Position numbers and translations under genes: made by a program. Source: Taeniopygia guttata (Eukaryota > Chordata > Aves > Passeriformes > Estrildidae). From it: a stretch of 64,000 nucleotides of DNA. Location: positions 94,456,501 to 94,520,500 of the forward strand of contig NC_133026.1 in NCBI RefSeq assembly GCF_048771995.1, given 5' to 3'. The first letter of the stretch is position 1. Every line of letters starts with the position of its first letter. Positions 27,211 to 39,710 of this stretch are shown in pieces. The notes under the pieces were generated by a model. It ran no database searches, was not told the DNA's origin, and saw nothing but the letters and a program-made list of their open reading frames with translations.

Positions 27211-27783
27211 TGTCATGCCTTAACCCCAGCCATTCATCAAGCCCTATGCAGCTGCTCACACACTCCCACCAGCAGGATGAGGGAGAGAATCAGAAGGGTA
27301 AACTTGTAGGTTGAGATAAAGACAGTTTATTAGGGTGAGCAAAGCCACACACACAAAGCGAAACAAGGAATTAATTCACTTCTTCCCATGACCAGGCAGG
27401 TGTTCAACCATTTCCAGCAGAGCATGGCTCCATCACGTGTAATGGTGACTTGGGAAGACAAATGCAATCACTCCAAATGTCTCTTCCCTTTGTTCCTTCT
27501 TCCCTACTTTGTACACTGAGCATGATCCTGTATGGTCTGGAATATGCCTTTGGTCAGTTTGGGTGACCTGTCCTGGTTCTGTCTCCTCCCAATCTCTTAT
27601 GCACTCCCAGTTTCCCTGATAAGGCAGCACAAAGAACAGAGCTTGGCTCTTTGTAAGCCCTGCTCAGAAATAACAAAAATATCTCTGCATTATTACTATT
27701 GTGTTCAGCACAAATCCAAAAAACACAGCCCCATATTAGCCACTGGGAAGAAGATTAAGTCTACCCCTGCCAAAAACAGCATA
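27211..27783 (-). mobile_element. Solo LTR of an avian endogenous retrovirus
   Basis: About 570 bases match, in reverse orientation, an LTR family I remember as abundant in bird genomes. Read on the minus strand it starts near GCTGTTTTTGGCAGGGGTAG. It passes through GGATTTGTGCTGAA and a block about the initiation region (plus strand TTTGGTCAGTTTGGGTGACC). It ends near GGGTTAAGGCATGACA. The plus-strand landmarks are AGCAGAGCATGGCTCCATCA and AGATAAAGACAGTTTATTAG. No gag, pol or env region and no partner LTR lie in the window, so it is a solo LTR fossil left by recombination. It appears moderately diverged, hence not recent. I would not fix the exact family name from memory. Confidence 0.85.
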
Positions 27784-28270
27784 AATATGTTACCCATACT
27801 CTGGAATTGTGTTTTTATTTGGTCACTTATGCTGGAACCATGATGCAGTAGGGAATGTCCCTTCATTACCCTGAATATCTATGTTTCTTGAAAAATATAG
27901 CTCTATATAAAGAGTATCAACAGAGAGATTATTGGAGACTGATTTAGAGTGATATGGGTAATGGTGATAATATGGTAAATCAATGTAGATTTTTCTTATT
28001 GTTTTTAAAGGAAAGTTTCTTATATTTGTTCGTTTGGAGGGGTTTTTTTGTGGTTTTTGTTGTTGTTATACTGCTATTTTTCTGAGGTGTCCTACCATTT
28101 GCTGAAACACAGTCAGGAATCCATGCATTCATGACAGACCATCACCACCAGAAGCGTGAAATGCTGGCAATATCCATGAGCAGTGAGTGGAAATCTTGGA
28201 AATCTCTTGATATGACCGCCCAGCATGTTTGATTACCTTCTGCACTCCACAATTAACTTCAGTTTTCTTC

Positions 28271-28286
28271 TTTTTTTTTTTTTTTT
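28271..28286. repeat. Poly-T run of 16
   Basis: Uninterrupted T run inside a TC-rich patch; simple sequence. Confidence 0.85.
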
Positions 28287-28714
28287 CTTTATCAGTAGGA
28301 GTTTATACTAAATTTTTCCCTTTAATAAATGCCCTGAAAGCCCCTGGAGAAAATTCCAGTCTCTTCAGAAGTAGAACCACATGCCTGACATGTTGTAAGG
28401 CCAAGAGGCTGTAAAGGAGCTCTCCACAGGCAGGCACCATGGCTGGTGCACAGGCTGCTGTACCAGCTGTTGAGTTACAGTTCTAACTTCAAATTTTAAG
28501 GCACTGTGTCCCTGCTTGCAGCCCTTTTTTCAACACTTCATTCTCTTGGGAGAGATTTTCCAGCTTTCCCAAAATGGTATGATCATTGGACCTTGACAGC
28601 TGCTCCTTTAACAGCTGCTATGCCTCTGACCACTGACCTTCTGGCTTCCTGTGCATCTGCTGTTGGTCAAAAAGATCAGTCTAAGCGTGTGGAGAACCTT
28701 GCTGAATGTACTTT

Positions 28715-28925
28715 ATCTGACATTAATTAGCTCCTTCCAGTACAACTAATCAAATACACACACATACACAGATCCTCTGTTACTACTAATTTTAATTAAC
28801 ATTTTTATAAGGAATTTCTGTTATTAATTAGTGGAAGAGCATCTCTTGTGAATGCTGCTGTGTGTCTGGCAAAAGAAAGAAAATTGTAAAAAGAGAGAGG
28901 GACATTAATGAATAAAATCTAGGTA
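28715..28925. promoter_or_regulatory. Candidate conserved non-coding element
   Basis: Several homeodomain cores are packed together: ACATTAATTAGC, AACTAATC, CTAATTTTAATTAAC, GTTATTAATTAGTGG and ACATTAATGA. They sit in unique sequence with a short CACACA stretch in between. The two TTAATTAG words flank the patch in the same orientation. Function is inferred from motif density only. Confidence 0.28.
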
Positions 28926-29965
28926 AGCAGTACATCAAGATACCAAATCAAGCTTTATTCAAGTTTACTCCCTGATGAATTTTCCTTTATATACAGAAAA
29001 ATATCCTTATGATTATGGACTAAATGACTATATACAATCGTAAAATATATTTATTGGATGAATACCTATCTGAAGGAAAGCTCTTTTCATAAAAATGGAT
29101 TTATGAGTCTTGATTCTTCCTGGGTAAGCAGAATAGGTTTTTGTCTGGTTGTCCAATTTTGCTGATATTGATCAGGCCACCTGAAATCACAGTGGCTAAG
29201 CTCAGTGGTCAATGGATTGGAGGGTTCTGGTCGGCAAGACGCTTCTCCAAAATGTTCCCCTTTTCTCAGCTTTCAACTGCTGTCATCTTCTTTCTTTTGC
29301 CATTTGAAAAAAAAATTAAAAAATAAGCTGGTACATCAGCATGTCTCACTAAGTTTTATATTGAGGAGAACAGGAAAGTGTGATAAGAAGCAAATACTGT
29401 CCTTTAGATTTCCTAAATTGCCCTCAACAGTCTGCGACATTTTCTGTGACTATCAATTGCAATGTGCAGTAGCATATCAAAGGGCACATGGTGCCTTGAG
29501 TAATTTACTTGTGTTTCTGTGCTGTGAAATCTATATTCAGAATATTGTCTTATCCCTTGCAAAAAAGGGGAGAGGATGGGGAAGAAGCCCTGTAAGGAAA
29601 TATTACTGCTTCTACTTGCAGTTCACTAGAGGCTTTCTGTTTGGTTTGGTTTGGTTTTTCAATGGACTAATCTGCCCTTGATCCTACGACTATACGAATG
29701 GATTTCACAAGTCATAATTTGTATACATAACCTACTGTCTATATAAATCTTATTTAATCTTTTATCCAACTTCTTTTTTTCTTAGTTTTAAATCTCTCGG
29801 TGTAAATGTAAGGATTTGAGCCTTAATGTAATAGTGTTTGTATGCTTAGCTTGTTTCTTTTTTTTTTTAACAATCTTGAAGACTTTCTACTGTGCTTCTG
29901 ACTGATTCTCATATGAAAAGATTAAATATTCAGAGAAAGATGTAGAAAATTTGGCCATATGTGGG

Positions 29966-29993
29966 GTTTTTTTGTTTGTTTGTTTGTTTTTTT
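29966..29993. repeat. (GTTT)n tract
   Basis: A T run leads into about four units of TTTG and ends in another T run. Similar G/T-rich tracts recur at 28035-28060, 42061-42128 and 49345-49420. Confidence 0.8.
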
Positions 29994-31641
29994 CAATGGG
30001 ATTGATTTTTATTGAGAAATAATCCTTCTGTTTTTCTTCCCTATATATCAGGGCTTACCTCTAATCTTTGAATCCAAAGCCTCTAAAATTGCTTTAGATT
30101 TATTTTTTAATTTTCTTTTGTAGATTGGCATGTATTTCTAACATCCGATTCCATATTACTTATACTGTAGTTTTAACCTTAAACTTCTGAGAAAAATGAG
30201 TTATATTCAAAGTAATATTTATTCCTAAAAAAAAAAAAATTATTGACATTTCTTTTATCCTCTAAATTGATTCCTTTGACCTTTTTTGTAAATTTTGTTA
30301 CTATTGCTGGGTAAGGTGGAAGGAAGGAGGAGCTGTATTAGGTGAAAAGGTAGATAACCAATATTTTTGTAATTTTTGTTTATTTTGTATTGTATTAATG
30401 TGGGAATGAACCTAGTTAAAACTACAGCATTTTAGTGGACGCAAGTTAAGAAGGGATCTCTGAAGGAAGTCCAAGTTTGTGAGCCTAAAATTTATAGCAG
30501 GAGACATGGCCATATGTTTGCTGTTGTCTTAGATGCAGCAAGCTGATCTTATTCCGTTGCATTTTCCTTCCTTGATCTACCTCAGCCGAAACAGAAACAC
30601 TTTGCTTCTCATCCAGAATGGGCATGAACTCACCTGTTCAAACTAAAGAATTTTCTCTTGTTCCCACTTTTGTGGGTTTTTTTTGCCTTCTCTCTCATGA
30701 AATACATGAGCATCCCTGAATACTGAGCATCAGCCCAGAGCTAGAGTTTACATAACATAATTCTTTACAACTTGTGGGCAGAGCTGCAGCAACATTGTAC
30801 CCCAGTGCTGTCCAGGTGTGCAGTGTCCCTTATGGAGCATGACAACACATTGTCTACGCATCTTTGGCAAGGCTTTTCCAACACAAAGGATTCTATGAAA
30901 TAGTACTAAACTTCACTAAATGTGCTGCTGTATGTTTTTGATATCTTTAATGTAGCCATTTACAATGATGAGTTAAATCATGTCTGCTTGGTATTTACTG
31001 AGAATATCTCCTTTTTTCCTCTGGTTTGTTTTTGGTTTTGGAGTTTTTTGACAGGTTAGTTTAGAGAGATGGTCTCAGTGATGTAAAATACCTCTCAACA
31101 GAAAAACTGATTATATCTTTAATGGTTCTAACTTCAAACACAAGGAAGCCTATTAAGAAAAGCGCTGGAGTAAAGGAAGATTTTGAATCTTTAGTTCAGC
31201 TTGATCTTAGCAAACTAAAAGCTAGGGGAAAGAAAAAATTGCATTATACACTCACAGGATATTATACTGAATAATCTTTGTTACTCAAAGCTTTATGAAG
31301 AAGTCATTAAGTTTTGGAGGGTTGTGTTTTCCATTATGTCTATATTCTTGTTACATTCATGTCAGTGTTTTTAAAATTTTTTAAAATTGGTTTTAAAAAC
31401 TTTTTTTATAAGTATTTTTTTATAATTCTTTCTGTCTAGGAGAGATGATAATATAATCAATAACATGATCAATATGCTGTGCTTCCTTTGTAAGAAGGAA
31501 GCGACAATCGGCTTGTCTAGTTAAAGCCAGTGGCCAGGGTTAGCCAACATCAATTTCTTACTTGTTTTTATTAGTGATTTCTCTGATAATTAGAGGTAGG
31601 AGAGGAAAAAAGTTGAAAAGTCTTTTTCCACGTCTTTAAAA

Positions 31642-31662
31642 TATGGGTCTTTATGGGTCTTT
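31642..31662. repeat. Tandem duplication, 10-base period
   Basis: TATGGGTCTT occurs twice head to tail and is followed by a further T; a small slippage duplication. Confidence 0.75.
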
Positions 31663-32733
31663 GCACTAGGATTCTCTCCATTAGGTCAAATCAATTCTTA
31701 TATTTATAAAAAAAAAATATATGTTAATTTTGATTTTCTTCACAGATAATTTCTCATATGTAAACAGCCTCTGCAATTTCTTCCCAGGATTTCCTTACCT
31801 ATCTTTAGTGATATGCCAGGGAGAGCTAAAAGTGCTTCCTTTGAAAACATGGGATCAATAGGTGGTTCAAAGCTGATTAGGTGAATCTACCAGCCTGATA
31901 AGTTCCTTTATGAAATTTGGCTTACAGAAAAATATAGAAGGGCTAATGATGGGGAAGATATGTTACTGGCTTTGGCTGCAAACAAGTGATAGGAGCCTCT
32001 TGTGTAGTTTTCATGCTTTCTTAGCAGTTTGTTACCTGCATTTTGGCAAATAGCTTCTATCCTCTCTAGCTCTTCTTGCCAGCCCTTCTTCCGGCTCGTG
32101 TAGTCAAACCTGTGAGCCCAGATGGGGCTGCTCTCTCTCCTCTCTAATCGTTCTGCTTTGAAACCATCTGTCTAATGAATAATGGTAGTGCTTTTGTACC
32201 ATGAGGAAAATAAGTGTGAAGCAGTTAACTTGCTATCCTTGGATGCTGTCCAATAACTTCCTCAAAATAGGTCTAGTCCTTGCTGAATGGATTTTTCTCA
32301 CCTTGTCACACGTGTTATTACTGTTGTGTTACTTAGGTTGAACAGATGTTGTGTCTACATGGTTGTATCATGTGCAGCTTTCACACTTGCTCACTGTCTT
32401 TCAGATCACTAAATTAATATATCTTCTATTCAGCTTTCTAATGTTTGTCACTCCGCAAAAGGTATTTTTCTTTAGCTAGTGATAATTAGATACCTGGTTA
32501 ATGTGCTCTGTGTATTTACTCGTTATTAGAGCTTAATCCCAAAGTGACAATACTGTCTCTGCTGTTAACAGGATGAAATCTCCATACATATTCTACTTCA
32601 TTAGTTTTCCTAATCATTTTAAAGCAATTGCTCTGAAGATTTCTGGGTGTGATTTCCAAAAAATGCCTGATTCTCGCCATTTCCTGACTTTAGTCTCCCT
32701 TTCCAAGGTGACAATTTTAATTTTCTTTTGCAG

Positions 32734-32824
32734 TCTTAAGCATGGCTGAACTGTACACTCTGTATCCAGTTTACACTGTGGGATGCTATCTGGAAAGTTT
32801 CCAGTTTTCTTGGTCAACCACAGG
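32734..32824 (+). other. Exon-like stretch with a start codon (unassigned)
   Basis: The stretch is preceded by a strong acceptor-like AATTTTCTTTTGCAG and followed by ACAGG|GTATGT. An ATG at 32742 has A at -3 and G at +4, a favourable initiation context. It opens a frame beginning MAELYTLYPVYTVGC. That frame continues past the donor-like site to a TAA at 32916-32918 (58 codons). The peptide resembles nothing I know. The antisense strand is also open across here, which weakens the coding case. Most likely chance. Confidence 0.13.
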
Positions 32825-33132
32825 GTATGTGTGTGCCAGAGCAGTGAGAATGAATGTGCTGCTGGTCCCCAGAGACACTGTAGCACCATCTGTGAAGAAA
32901 TGTTATGGAAGAGGCTAATTTAAGTTCTGCTTTGGTTGGATAGACAAGAAAAAGTACCTGTCAATATTTGTAAAGGTAAAGAAGATCAAAGACATAGAGC
33001 AGACTTCTGGAAATTATTTAGAAGCAAAGGTAAGAATTAGGATTAGTTTCTAGTTAGAGAAAGTACACAAGGAGCTCTGGAAATTTAATATAATGTAGCT
33101 TTACTGCTAACTAGCATGTGAATACAGGAGAG

Positions 33133-33325
33133 CACAATCACAAAATCATTATGGTTGGAAAAGACCGTCTAATCTAAGTCCAGTTTTTAACCAATCACCA
33201 CCTTATCAGCTAGAGCATATCACTGAATGCCACATCCACTGGTTTCTTGAACACCCCCAGAGACTGTGTCTCCACCACCTCCCTGGGCATCTATTCCAAA
33301 GTTTTACAATCCTTTCCACCTTTAT
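33133..33325 (-). mobile_element. CR1 LINE fragment, 3' end
   Basis: The plus strand begins CACAATCACAAAATCATTAT, then GGTTGGAAAAGACCGTCTAA and TCTAAGTCCAG. It goes on through GAATGCCACATCCACTGG, TTTCTTGAACACCCCCAGAG and CTCCACCACCTCCCTGGGCA. This is the reverse complement of the 3' end of the CR1 group whose tail contains GGTCTTTTCCAACC rather than GGTCCCTTCCAACC. It is 5'-truncated in the 3' UTR and retains no coding part. The left border is sharp; the right border fades around 33320. Confidence 0.92.
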
Positions 33326-36055
33326 TTACTTCTGCAATTATCACTTTGAAATGTTTATCTATCTATCTATCCAGTAGTAAATGTGCCAAGACACTGATGT
33401 TTTGTATTAGCTCAGTTTTTCCAGAGTTCAAAAAACAACTTCGAGACATTTCAGCTACATATTAGGATTTTTGAGTAGGCTTCAGAAAGGAAGATTTATA
33501 TGGATATTATCTAGATTAATTTCTTATTTTTGTAAAATTTAAACTTTAAATACATAATACTGTACATCACTGGGCTGCTAATAGGCTTTTTTTCTTTCAA
33601 AACTTGATTCCAATTTATTTTTAGCTACATGCAGTTGTTGTGGCTTAATGCTCTTCTGCATCTAACTAGAATTTTTCTAAAAATGCTAGAGAGTAAAATT
33701 TCAAATAAATGCAATTTAAATTGTACAAAAGTATTAAAATGAAAATAAAAAAGTTAAAGTTGAAAATATGCCACCTGGCAATTCTATTCAAAATTTACTG
33801 CATGGATTTTCAGGTTTACAGACCTGCTACTCAGGTTTTCAGACCTTAAAGAACCAATAAGCACTTACTCCTCAGAGTCCCTTATATGTGAAAGTTTTCA
33901 GAACATTCATTAATTTGCTCTCTAAATCATGTCTGTTATCTTTCTGCAAACGGAGCCTTGTGGTAAGATGTTTAGCCTTTCTTTATTGCTAGGAGCGCAT
34001 GTTCAATTTTGTGATAAAATGTACTAATATGAAGTGATGATTTTTGGAACTTTGGAAAATAGTGCTTAGTTTGGAAGTATCTTTTGTTACAAAATGCTGT
34101 GAAGATGCATGCATGGCATGTTCTCAAGAGCCTTTTGAAAATAGAGTTTATCAAAAAAATGTTACTCCATACAGGGAATGCTTTGTGTGAGCGTCTTTTC
34201 ATTATGAAGCTTATGAAAGTCGTATCAGCTGCTGTAAATGAAGTGTTGTTTTCTTTGTTTGTTTTTAGTGATCAATACCAAATATATCAAGCATTCCTGT
34301 ACGAAAACTTCAGTGGTGTTTATAGTGAAAACAAGGCATTTTTCTACCCAAAGCACCTCAAGATTAACTAACTGATATGTCATGACATGGGTGATGATTA
34401 TCTGAAAGGTCTTCTTCCTCCTTTCATATTTTAACTAAATACTGTGAGAGAGACATGCAAGCAGAATTGTCTTATTAAAATATGAATTTTGCATTTATGA
34501 AAAGCATAATAATTTTTAAACCTTTCATCATGAGTGTTAGATTACTTGAAAGTCTTGTATTCATGGGTCGAACATCATCCATCCAAAAGGAACAATTAAT
34601 GTGAAGAGAGCCACAATTATGGTTAATGAATTCAACAGACATTTTCTCTAAATGCTTTTAAGGTGTTAAACAAGGTTCATCAAACCAAAAACTTGATAGA
34701 AAGCAAAAATTGATAATTTAAGGTAGGTTTAAATTAACCATCAAAGTGATTTTAATTTTTTTATTAATATACTGTGTTAAGTAAAAAGGCATATTAATAT
34801 TTTTCTTTATCCAAGAATCAAATTTGTATCTGTCCCTGGTACTGTTGGGGAAAAAAAAAATTAATAGATTTTTGCTATAGCAACACTTTCTCTTCACTTC
34901 ACACTTCATTTTAAGCCAACACAGAATCTTCAGTGTTTCATCTAAGAGGAAACTGCACAGGACAGGGAGATGATAAAAGTAGCAAAGCCCTATCTACACT
35001 GTATTGGGAATTTTCAGATAGGTTTTCCTAGGCAGATTTTCTGTTTTCAAGTTGGACCACTGAGCATTAGAGCATTTTAGTTTTGAGTTTGTAGTGTATA
35101 AGATAGGAAATATTAGAATTGATTTGACATCAATTATTCCTTTGTCTGATATAGATATACAATTTTTAGATGAAAGAATGAAGCAAAAAAAGCTTGTATT
35201 GCAAGCCATGAAATTTACTGAAAAGTTGATATACCCAGGAAAGTGTCGCTTATGACAGGTTTCTTTGCCTGAAAGTTGGAGTTCCTCTGTATGACCTATT
35301 TTCCTCAAATATTTTTCAATTCGAGATCCAAAAAACCTAATTGCCAAGGCTACTTTAAACATTCTCTTCATACTGGGAATAAACTGATGTTCAACCAAAG
35401 TCTGGAATGCTTTCTCACAATGCACATTATAATGCTCTTCTGCTTTACATAGTTGGTTTATTTAATTTTTTTTTTTTTCAGTGCTACAATAAATATTTTG
35501 GTTTTGTAATCCAGGATAGCAGAAGAGGTAGGAAATATGCAAGATTCACTCCCTAAATCACACTCTGAGATTATTCAAATAATGATGAACAACCATTTAC
35601 CTGCTTGTCTTGCTATGAAGTTCAAGGTCAAGATATGCTGATATTACAGTTACTAGGGAACCTGGAGAACTGGAAAATCATGGGCAATTAATGACTTTGA
35701 GAACATTAAAGAATTGCAGATATTGCTGGAAATTCTTCCAACAGAAGCTCTTACAAGGATACTTAGAGTGACAATGTAGTATATCATTTTTAGTAAAAGA
35801 ACATTCCGTCCTGGCTGCCTCAGGAAGCCATGAGAAAATGCTGAAGAGAAACATGCTGATGAGACATCAAATCTTTATTCTGTAAATCTAGTTCATTTTC
35901 AACTCCAAAACATTTGAGTGTCAAGTAACAAACTTATCCCTAAATTTGTTTTCAGTGTTCCTATAGTTACAGAAAGTTTGTTATGGTTTCTCCAGAGGAC
36001 AATTTCAAAGTAAAATTTTGACCACAGATTTGCTGCTCTGCAGGTGAGTACTGCT

Positions 36056-36104
36056 ATTCTGAGCTAAATTACAAATTTAGCAAATATTCTGTGCTAAATT
36101 ACAA
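36056..36104. repeat. Tandem duplication, 30-base period
   Basis: ATTCTGAGCTAAATTACAA at 36056-36074 recurs with one change (ATTCTGTGCTAAATTACAA) at 36086-36104. This indicates a local duplication unit of 30 bases. Confidence 0.85.
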
Positions 36105-36384
36105 GTGACAGATAAAGCAACTTGCTCTATATGAAACTTGTGCTGTTCAGAAAAAGCAACATTTTGGCAAGGTGATTGTTCTTTCTGTGATATGGTTTTG
36201 GAGAAGAAGGCAGGGTTTGTCAGTATGGTATTGTCAATATGTCTGCTTGAACTCTGTGATTCCTGTTGGCTGTTCACTCAGTAAAATGTTTGTCATAATC
36301 AAGAACAGGATATCTTCCAGCAACTATACACAAAATATAATTTTGCAACATATTAAAATAAGATTATTTTCAAATTTTGTCTTT

Positions 36385-36418
36385 GATATATATATATATA
36401 TGTATATAAATATATATA
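36385..36418. repeat. (AT)n microsatellite
   Basis: Alternating TA repeats interrupted by TGTATATAAATA; an imperfect dinucleotide repeat, likely variable in length. Confidence 0.85.
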
Positions 36419-38825
36419 CTATTAAAAAAGGTTGGATATCTTTAACTTGTGCAAAAGGGTTGCTTATATTCTTAGAGGTTCATTGGTAGATTTAAAGAGT
36501 TTTATTTTCTTTCTTTCATTACTTTCTCCCATTTGCAATGGATAAAGGAAAAAAGTAAAGAAAGTGGAAAAGTTAAAAGGAGTCAGACAAGAAAAAGGAA
36601 AAATTTAATCCCTCAGACATTCACTTAACTGTTCGCTAATCAACAATATGCAAAGATTAATACTGCCATTGTTTATTTCAGAAATATGTAGCATTTTGAA
36701 ACAGGGTATATGCTGTATCCCAGTGAAACTGTGAAACTGGGCTGATGGACAGTTTAAACCTCTGTATTTACAACTTCCTGACTTTTGGATCCATTTGTCC
36801 ATTTTAAGCTCAGCAAAGAATCCTGTGCTCATGCTCAGTTTTGAGAAGTACTGCCGTGCTTGAGAGATCTTGTGTAACTGAGGCTGGGTGTGACATGAAA
36901 ATTGGATTTTTACCACTCTTACCATACACAGTTTACCAATAAAAAAATCTTTTTTTTTTTTTTTCAACGTAGAAAGAGCAGGAGAATTCATCTAGTCTTT
37001 AGTAAGTAAAACTAGTGGTTTCCTAGAAAGCAACCTTCATGACCAATGAAGCTGGCAAGACATTTTGCTATGCAGCTCTTAGACAACACTGACTCACAGA
37101 GACTAAAACTTATTACAAAACTCCCTGGTTTTGAGAAATCCTTGATTTAGAACAAATACATCTTCTAGAAAAACTTTAAAGGTTTCATATTTTTGCTTTG
37201 AAAATAGAAAATCATGCTAGTAATTCCTTCATAATAAAAATTTATAAAATTTGAAATTAAACATGAAAACAGTGGAAGAAGAAGAATTGAATTTAATTGA
37301 AATTCAAACTTTGGTTTAAAAATAAGTTTGGCCTATTGCAGAATGAGGGTTTTTAAGCTCCAGACTTTTTCAGTTTTCTGGAGAAAAGTTTTCTTCTCTA
37401 ACCCCTCTGTACCATCCTCTATACCTATATTTTTTATTATTTTTATTGTTTTTTAAATTTAAAAGTATACTGGGTTTCCAAGTTTGCTCCAGGAGTGTAT
37501 TTTTGTATGACAAATACCTTAAAGGAACTCATGAGGGAGAAACCCACCGACAACAGGATAGTCCCATTTCTGAGTCTCCAAGTTCACACTCTGTTGAATT
37601 GCATGGGATTTTCCTCATCTTTTGCCTTTTTGTTAACTAGACCAGACTAACTTAGCTAAATGGTAAACTTTTACTGAGATGTTGACTTTGCTAAAGACTT
37701 GAAAATCAGAAATTAGTGGAACTCCAAGAGGACTATCAACTCTACCTGCAACTGCTATAGGCAATGCCCTAATTCCACACTCTTAAGGAACCATTTGTTT
37801 TTCTGATTTTTCCATGGCTTTTTTGTTTGTTTTATTTACATTTGCTGTTTGCATTCTCATTTCTTCTAAGAAAATGTTCTTCATCCATAAATTCCCTGGA
37901 AAAATCCTGACTAAAAAGAAATCAATGGCACAGCTTTCACTAATGCCACACCTGAACTTTTCCATGATTCCTTGAAATTTCCTAGCACTTTTAGTTTCAG
38001 CCTATCATACACTACGTACACTTTTGTCTATCAGAATGACCTGTTTCTCATGCTGTCTATTTCAGAATGATCATCTCATGTTTGGGCTTGGATTCCAGTC
38101 TTGGGGTAATTTACTGTGTAATAGAAAGCATTCCATCTTTATTAATAGTTTTTCAAAATATACAGATTTTTATTTTTCAGCCACTGAAATACTGTCTATA
38201 ACTTTATGAAAAATCAAATATATGCAAGTATTTCTTTAACATTATTCTGAAATTTTACTGATAATATCTTCACCTATGTCTGACTTTGAGAACTCCAGGA
38301 AGTCCATATGGCCAAAGGAGTTTGTTTTTTTTTTTCTCTCAGCAGTGTTGCAGTCCTTTCTCTGCACCAAAGCTGTGGTACTGAGTAGTTGCATTGCGGT
38401 GAGTAGGGCTGTGCAGCTACTAAGCTTAAGTGTATCTCCTGGCCTAAGTACATGAAACTCCATCAGACCATCAGGCTATTTATATCAAACCATCATGTGC
38501 ATATATTACATGTGCACCCAGCTTTTACTAGACACTTTTAATTCAATTGCATCATCTTGTCCTATAAATTATGAAGTGGTGTAGGTCATTCTACACCCTG
38601 AAGAGGAAGGAGAATGACTGAATGATAGCAGCAGCAGTGCCTGTCCTTCACATTTCTGCCACTCTGCAGAAGTGGACTGCTGACCACAGCACCTGAGTCA
38701 TGAGGACCTGCTGTCTGCAGAGCATTGCATTTTGTTGGATCTTAGACTGTCTCAATGTATGAGATGTCTAAGTGGTTATTAGGGCCAGTGGTGGAGTCCA
38801 TCACACCAAAGTTCCTTCCTTCATT

Positions 38826-39213
38826 GTTCTTTTGGAGGTCTCATGAAGAGTGGCTAAAGGAGCTGGGGTTTTATAGTCTGGAGAGAAGGAAGCTCAGGGA
38901 AGGCCTAATCATCCTTTATAACCACATAAAGGGAGGCTATAGCAAGATATGGGGCCTGGTCTCTTCTCCTAGGTAACAAGTGATAGGCCAGGGGGAGATA
39001 ATTTGGATATTAGGGAAAACTCCAGAGCAAAAAGATTGGCCAGGCATTGGAGCAAGCTGCTCAGAGTAGAATCATCGTGCCTGGAAGTGTTTAAAAAACA
39101 TGTGGATTTAGCACTTAGCGACATGGTTTAGTGGTGAATACAGCAGTGTTAGATTAATGGGTATACTGAATGGTCTTCGAGATCTTTTCCAACCTAAACA
39201 ATACTATGATTCT
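38826..39213 (+). mobile_element. CR1 LINE fragment, 3' end with RT tail
   Basis: A frame reading [20 protein letters not shown] (about 38848-38907) matches the C-terminal part of the CR1 reverse transcriptase open reading frame. It continues into YNHIKGG. The 3' UTR follows, with AACAAGTGATAGG, GCCTGGAAGTGTTTAAAAAA and CATGGTTTAGTGG. The end is GATCTTTTCCAACC and terminal ACTATGATTCT. It belongs to the same broad tail type as the copy at 33133-33325, but in the opposite orientation. The copy is 5'-truncated and diverged. Confidence 0.94.
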
Positions 39214-39419
39214 AAGAGGATCTCTGTTCTTTCCTCTTAAAGCAGCCACAGGAGGTTTAACTCTAGCTTGGGATGCTGGTAGGAAGAGAAAGGGCACATT
39301 GATGAAGAGAAGGTTATTTGTATAAAATCTTTGGCTTCGAATCAACTTTAACTTTTATACCTAGAACTCTGTTTATGGATCTTGGCTATATTCAGGATCA
39401 CAAAGCTGAAAGCAAAGCT

Positions 39420-39710
39420 GGTTTATTTAGCCTTAGGGGCTTTTGTGCCCTCATACTACTTAAAAGCCAGTCACGATTTGGCCCATAAATTGCTCAGTGC
39501 TTTGCACTTTCAGAGGAATGATTAAGAGCACTCTGTCTACGAATAGGCTATTTGTACTTCACAGTCATCAGCAAAACACTCCTAATAGATGCTGTAGTGT
39601 TTGGCTTTGACTTGCCCTTTGCAAAGTTCACACGGTTTGCCATCTGAATCATAGACAGCAAATGCACTGAGGTCTGATCTCGCTGCTATTTGCCAAAACT
39701 GAAAAGATAT
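39420..39710. promoter_or_regulatory. Candidate conserved non-coding element
   Basis: This unique patch has less biased composition than its flanks and several retained CpG sites (in CACGATTTGG, CTACGAATAG, CACACGGTTTGCC and ATCTCGCTGC). CpG is rapidly lost from neutral methylated DNA, so the clustering hints at selection. There is no open frame and no repeat resemblance. Inference only. Confidence 0.22.

Larger units (their letters stand above)
27784..33132. other. Non-genic AT-rich stretch
   Basis: No recognisable gene. The longest open frame of the window (158 codons, plus strand, 29205-29681) lies here. It contains a poly-Lys run from an A-rich tract and no known domain. T-rich and GTTT tracts are frequent between 28020 and 30010. 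Confidence 0.7.
33326..38825. other. Non-genic AT-rich stretch
   Basis: No recognisable gene. A TCTA microsatellite stub (about four units) lies at 33355-33371. Open frames such as 34994-35425 and 36605-36991 on the minus strand have no family resemblance. Simple tracts are listed separately. Confidence 0.7.

Noticed and set aside
29205-29681. 158-codon open frame, plus strand, longest in the window
   Set aside because: No domain or family resemblance. It contains a Lys run from an A-rich tract and Phe/Leu-rich parts. A frame of this length is expected about once by chance in AT-rich DNA of this size.
32742-32918. YVCAR word in the 58-codon frame, like an immunoglobulin V segment
   Set aside because: No upstream Cys/Trp framework residues and no recombination signal; coincidence.
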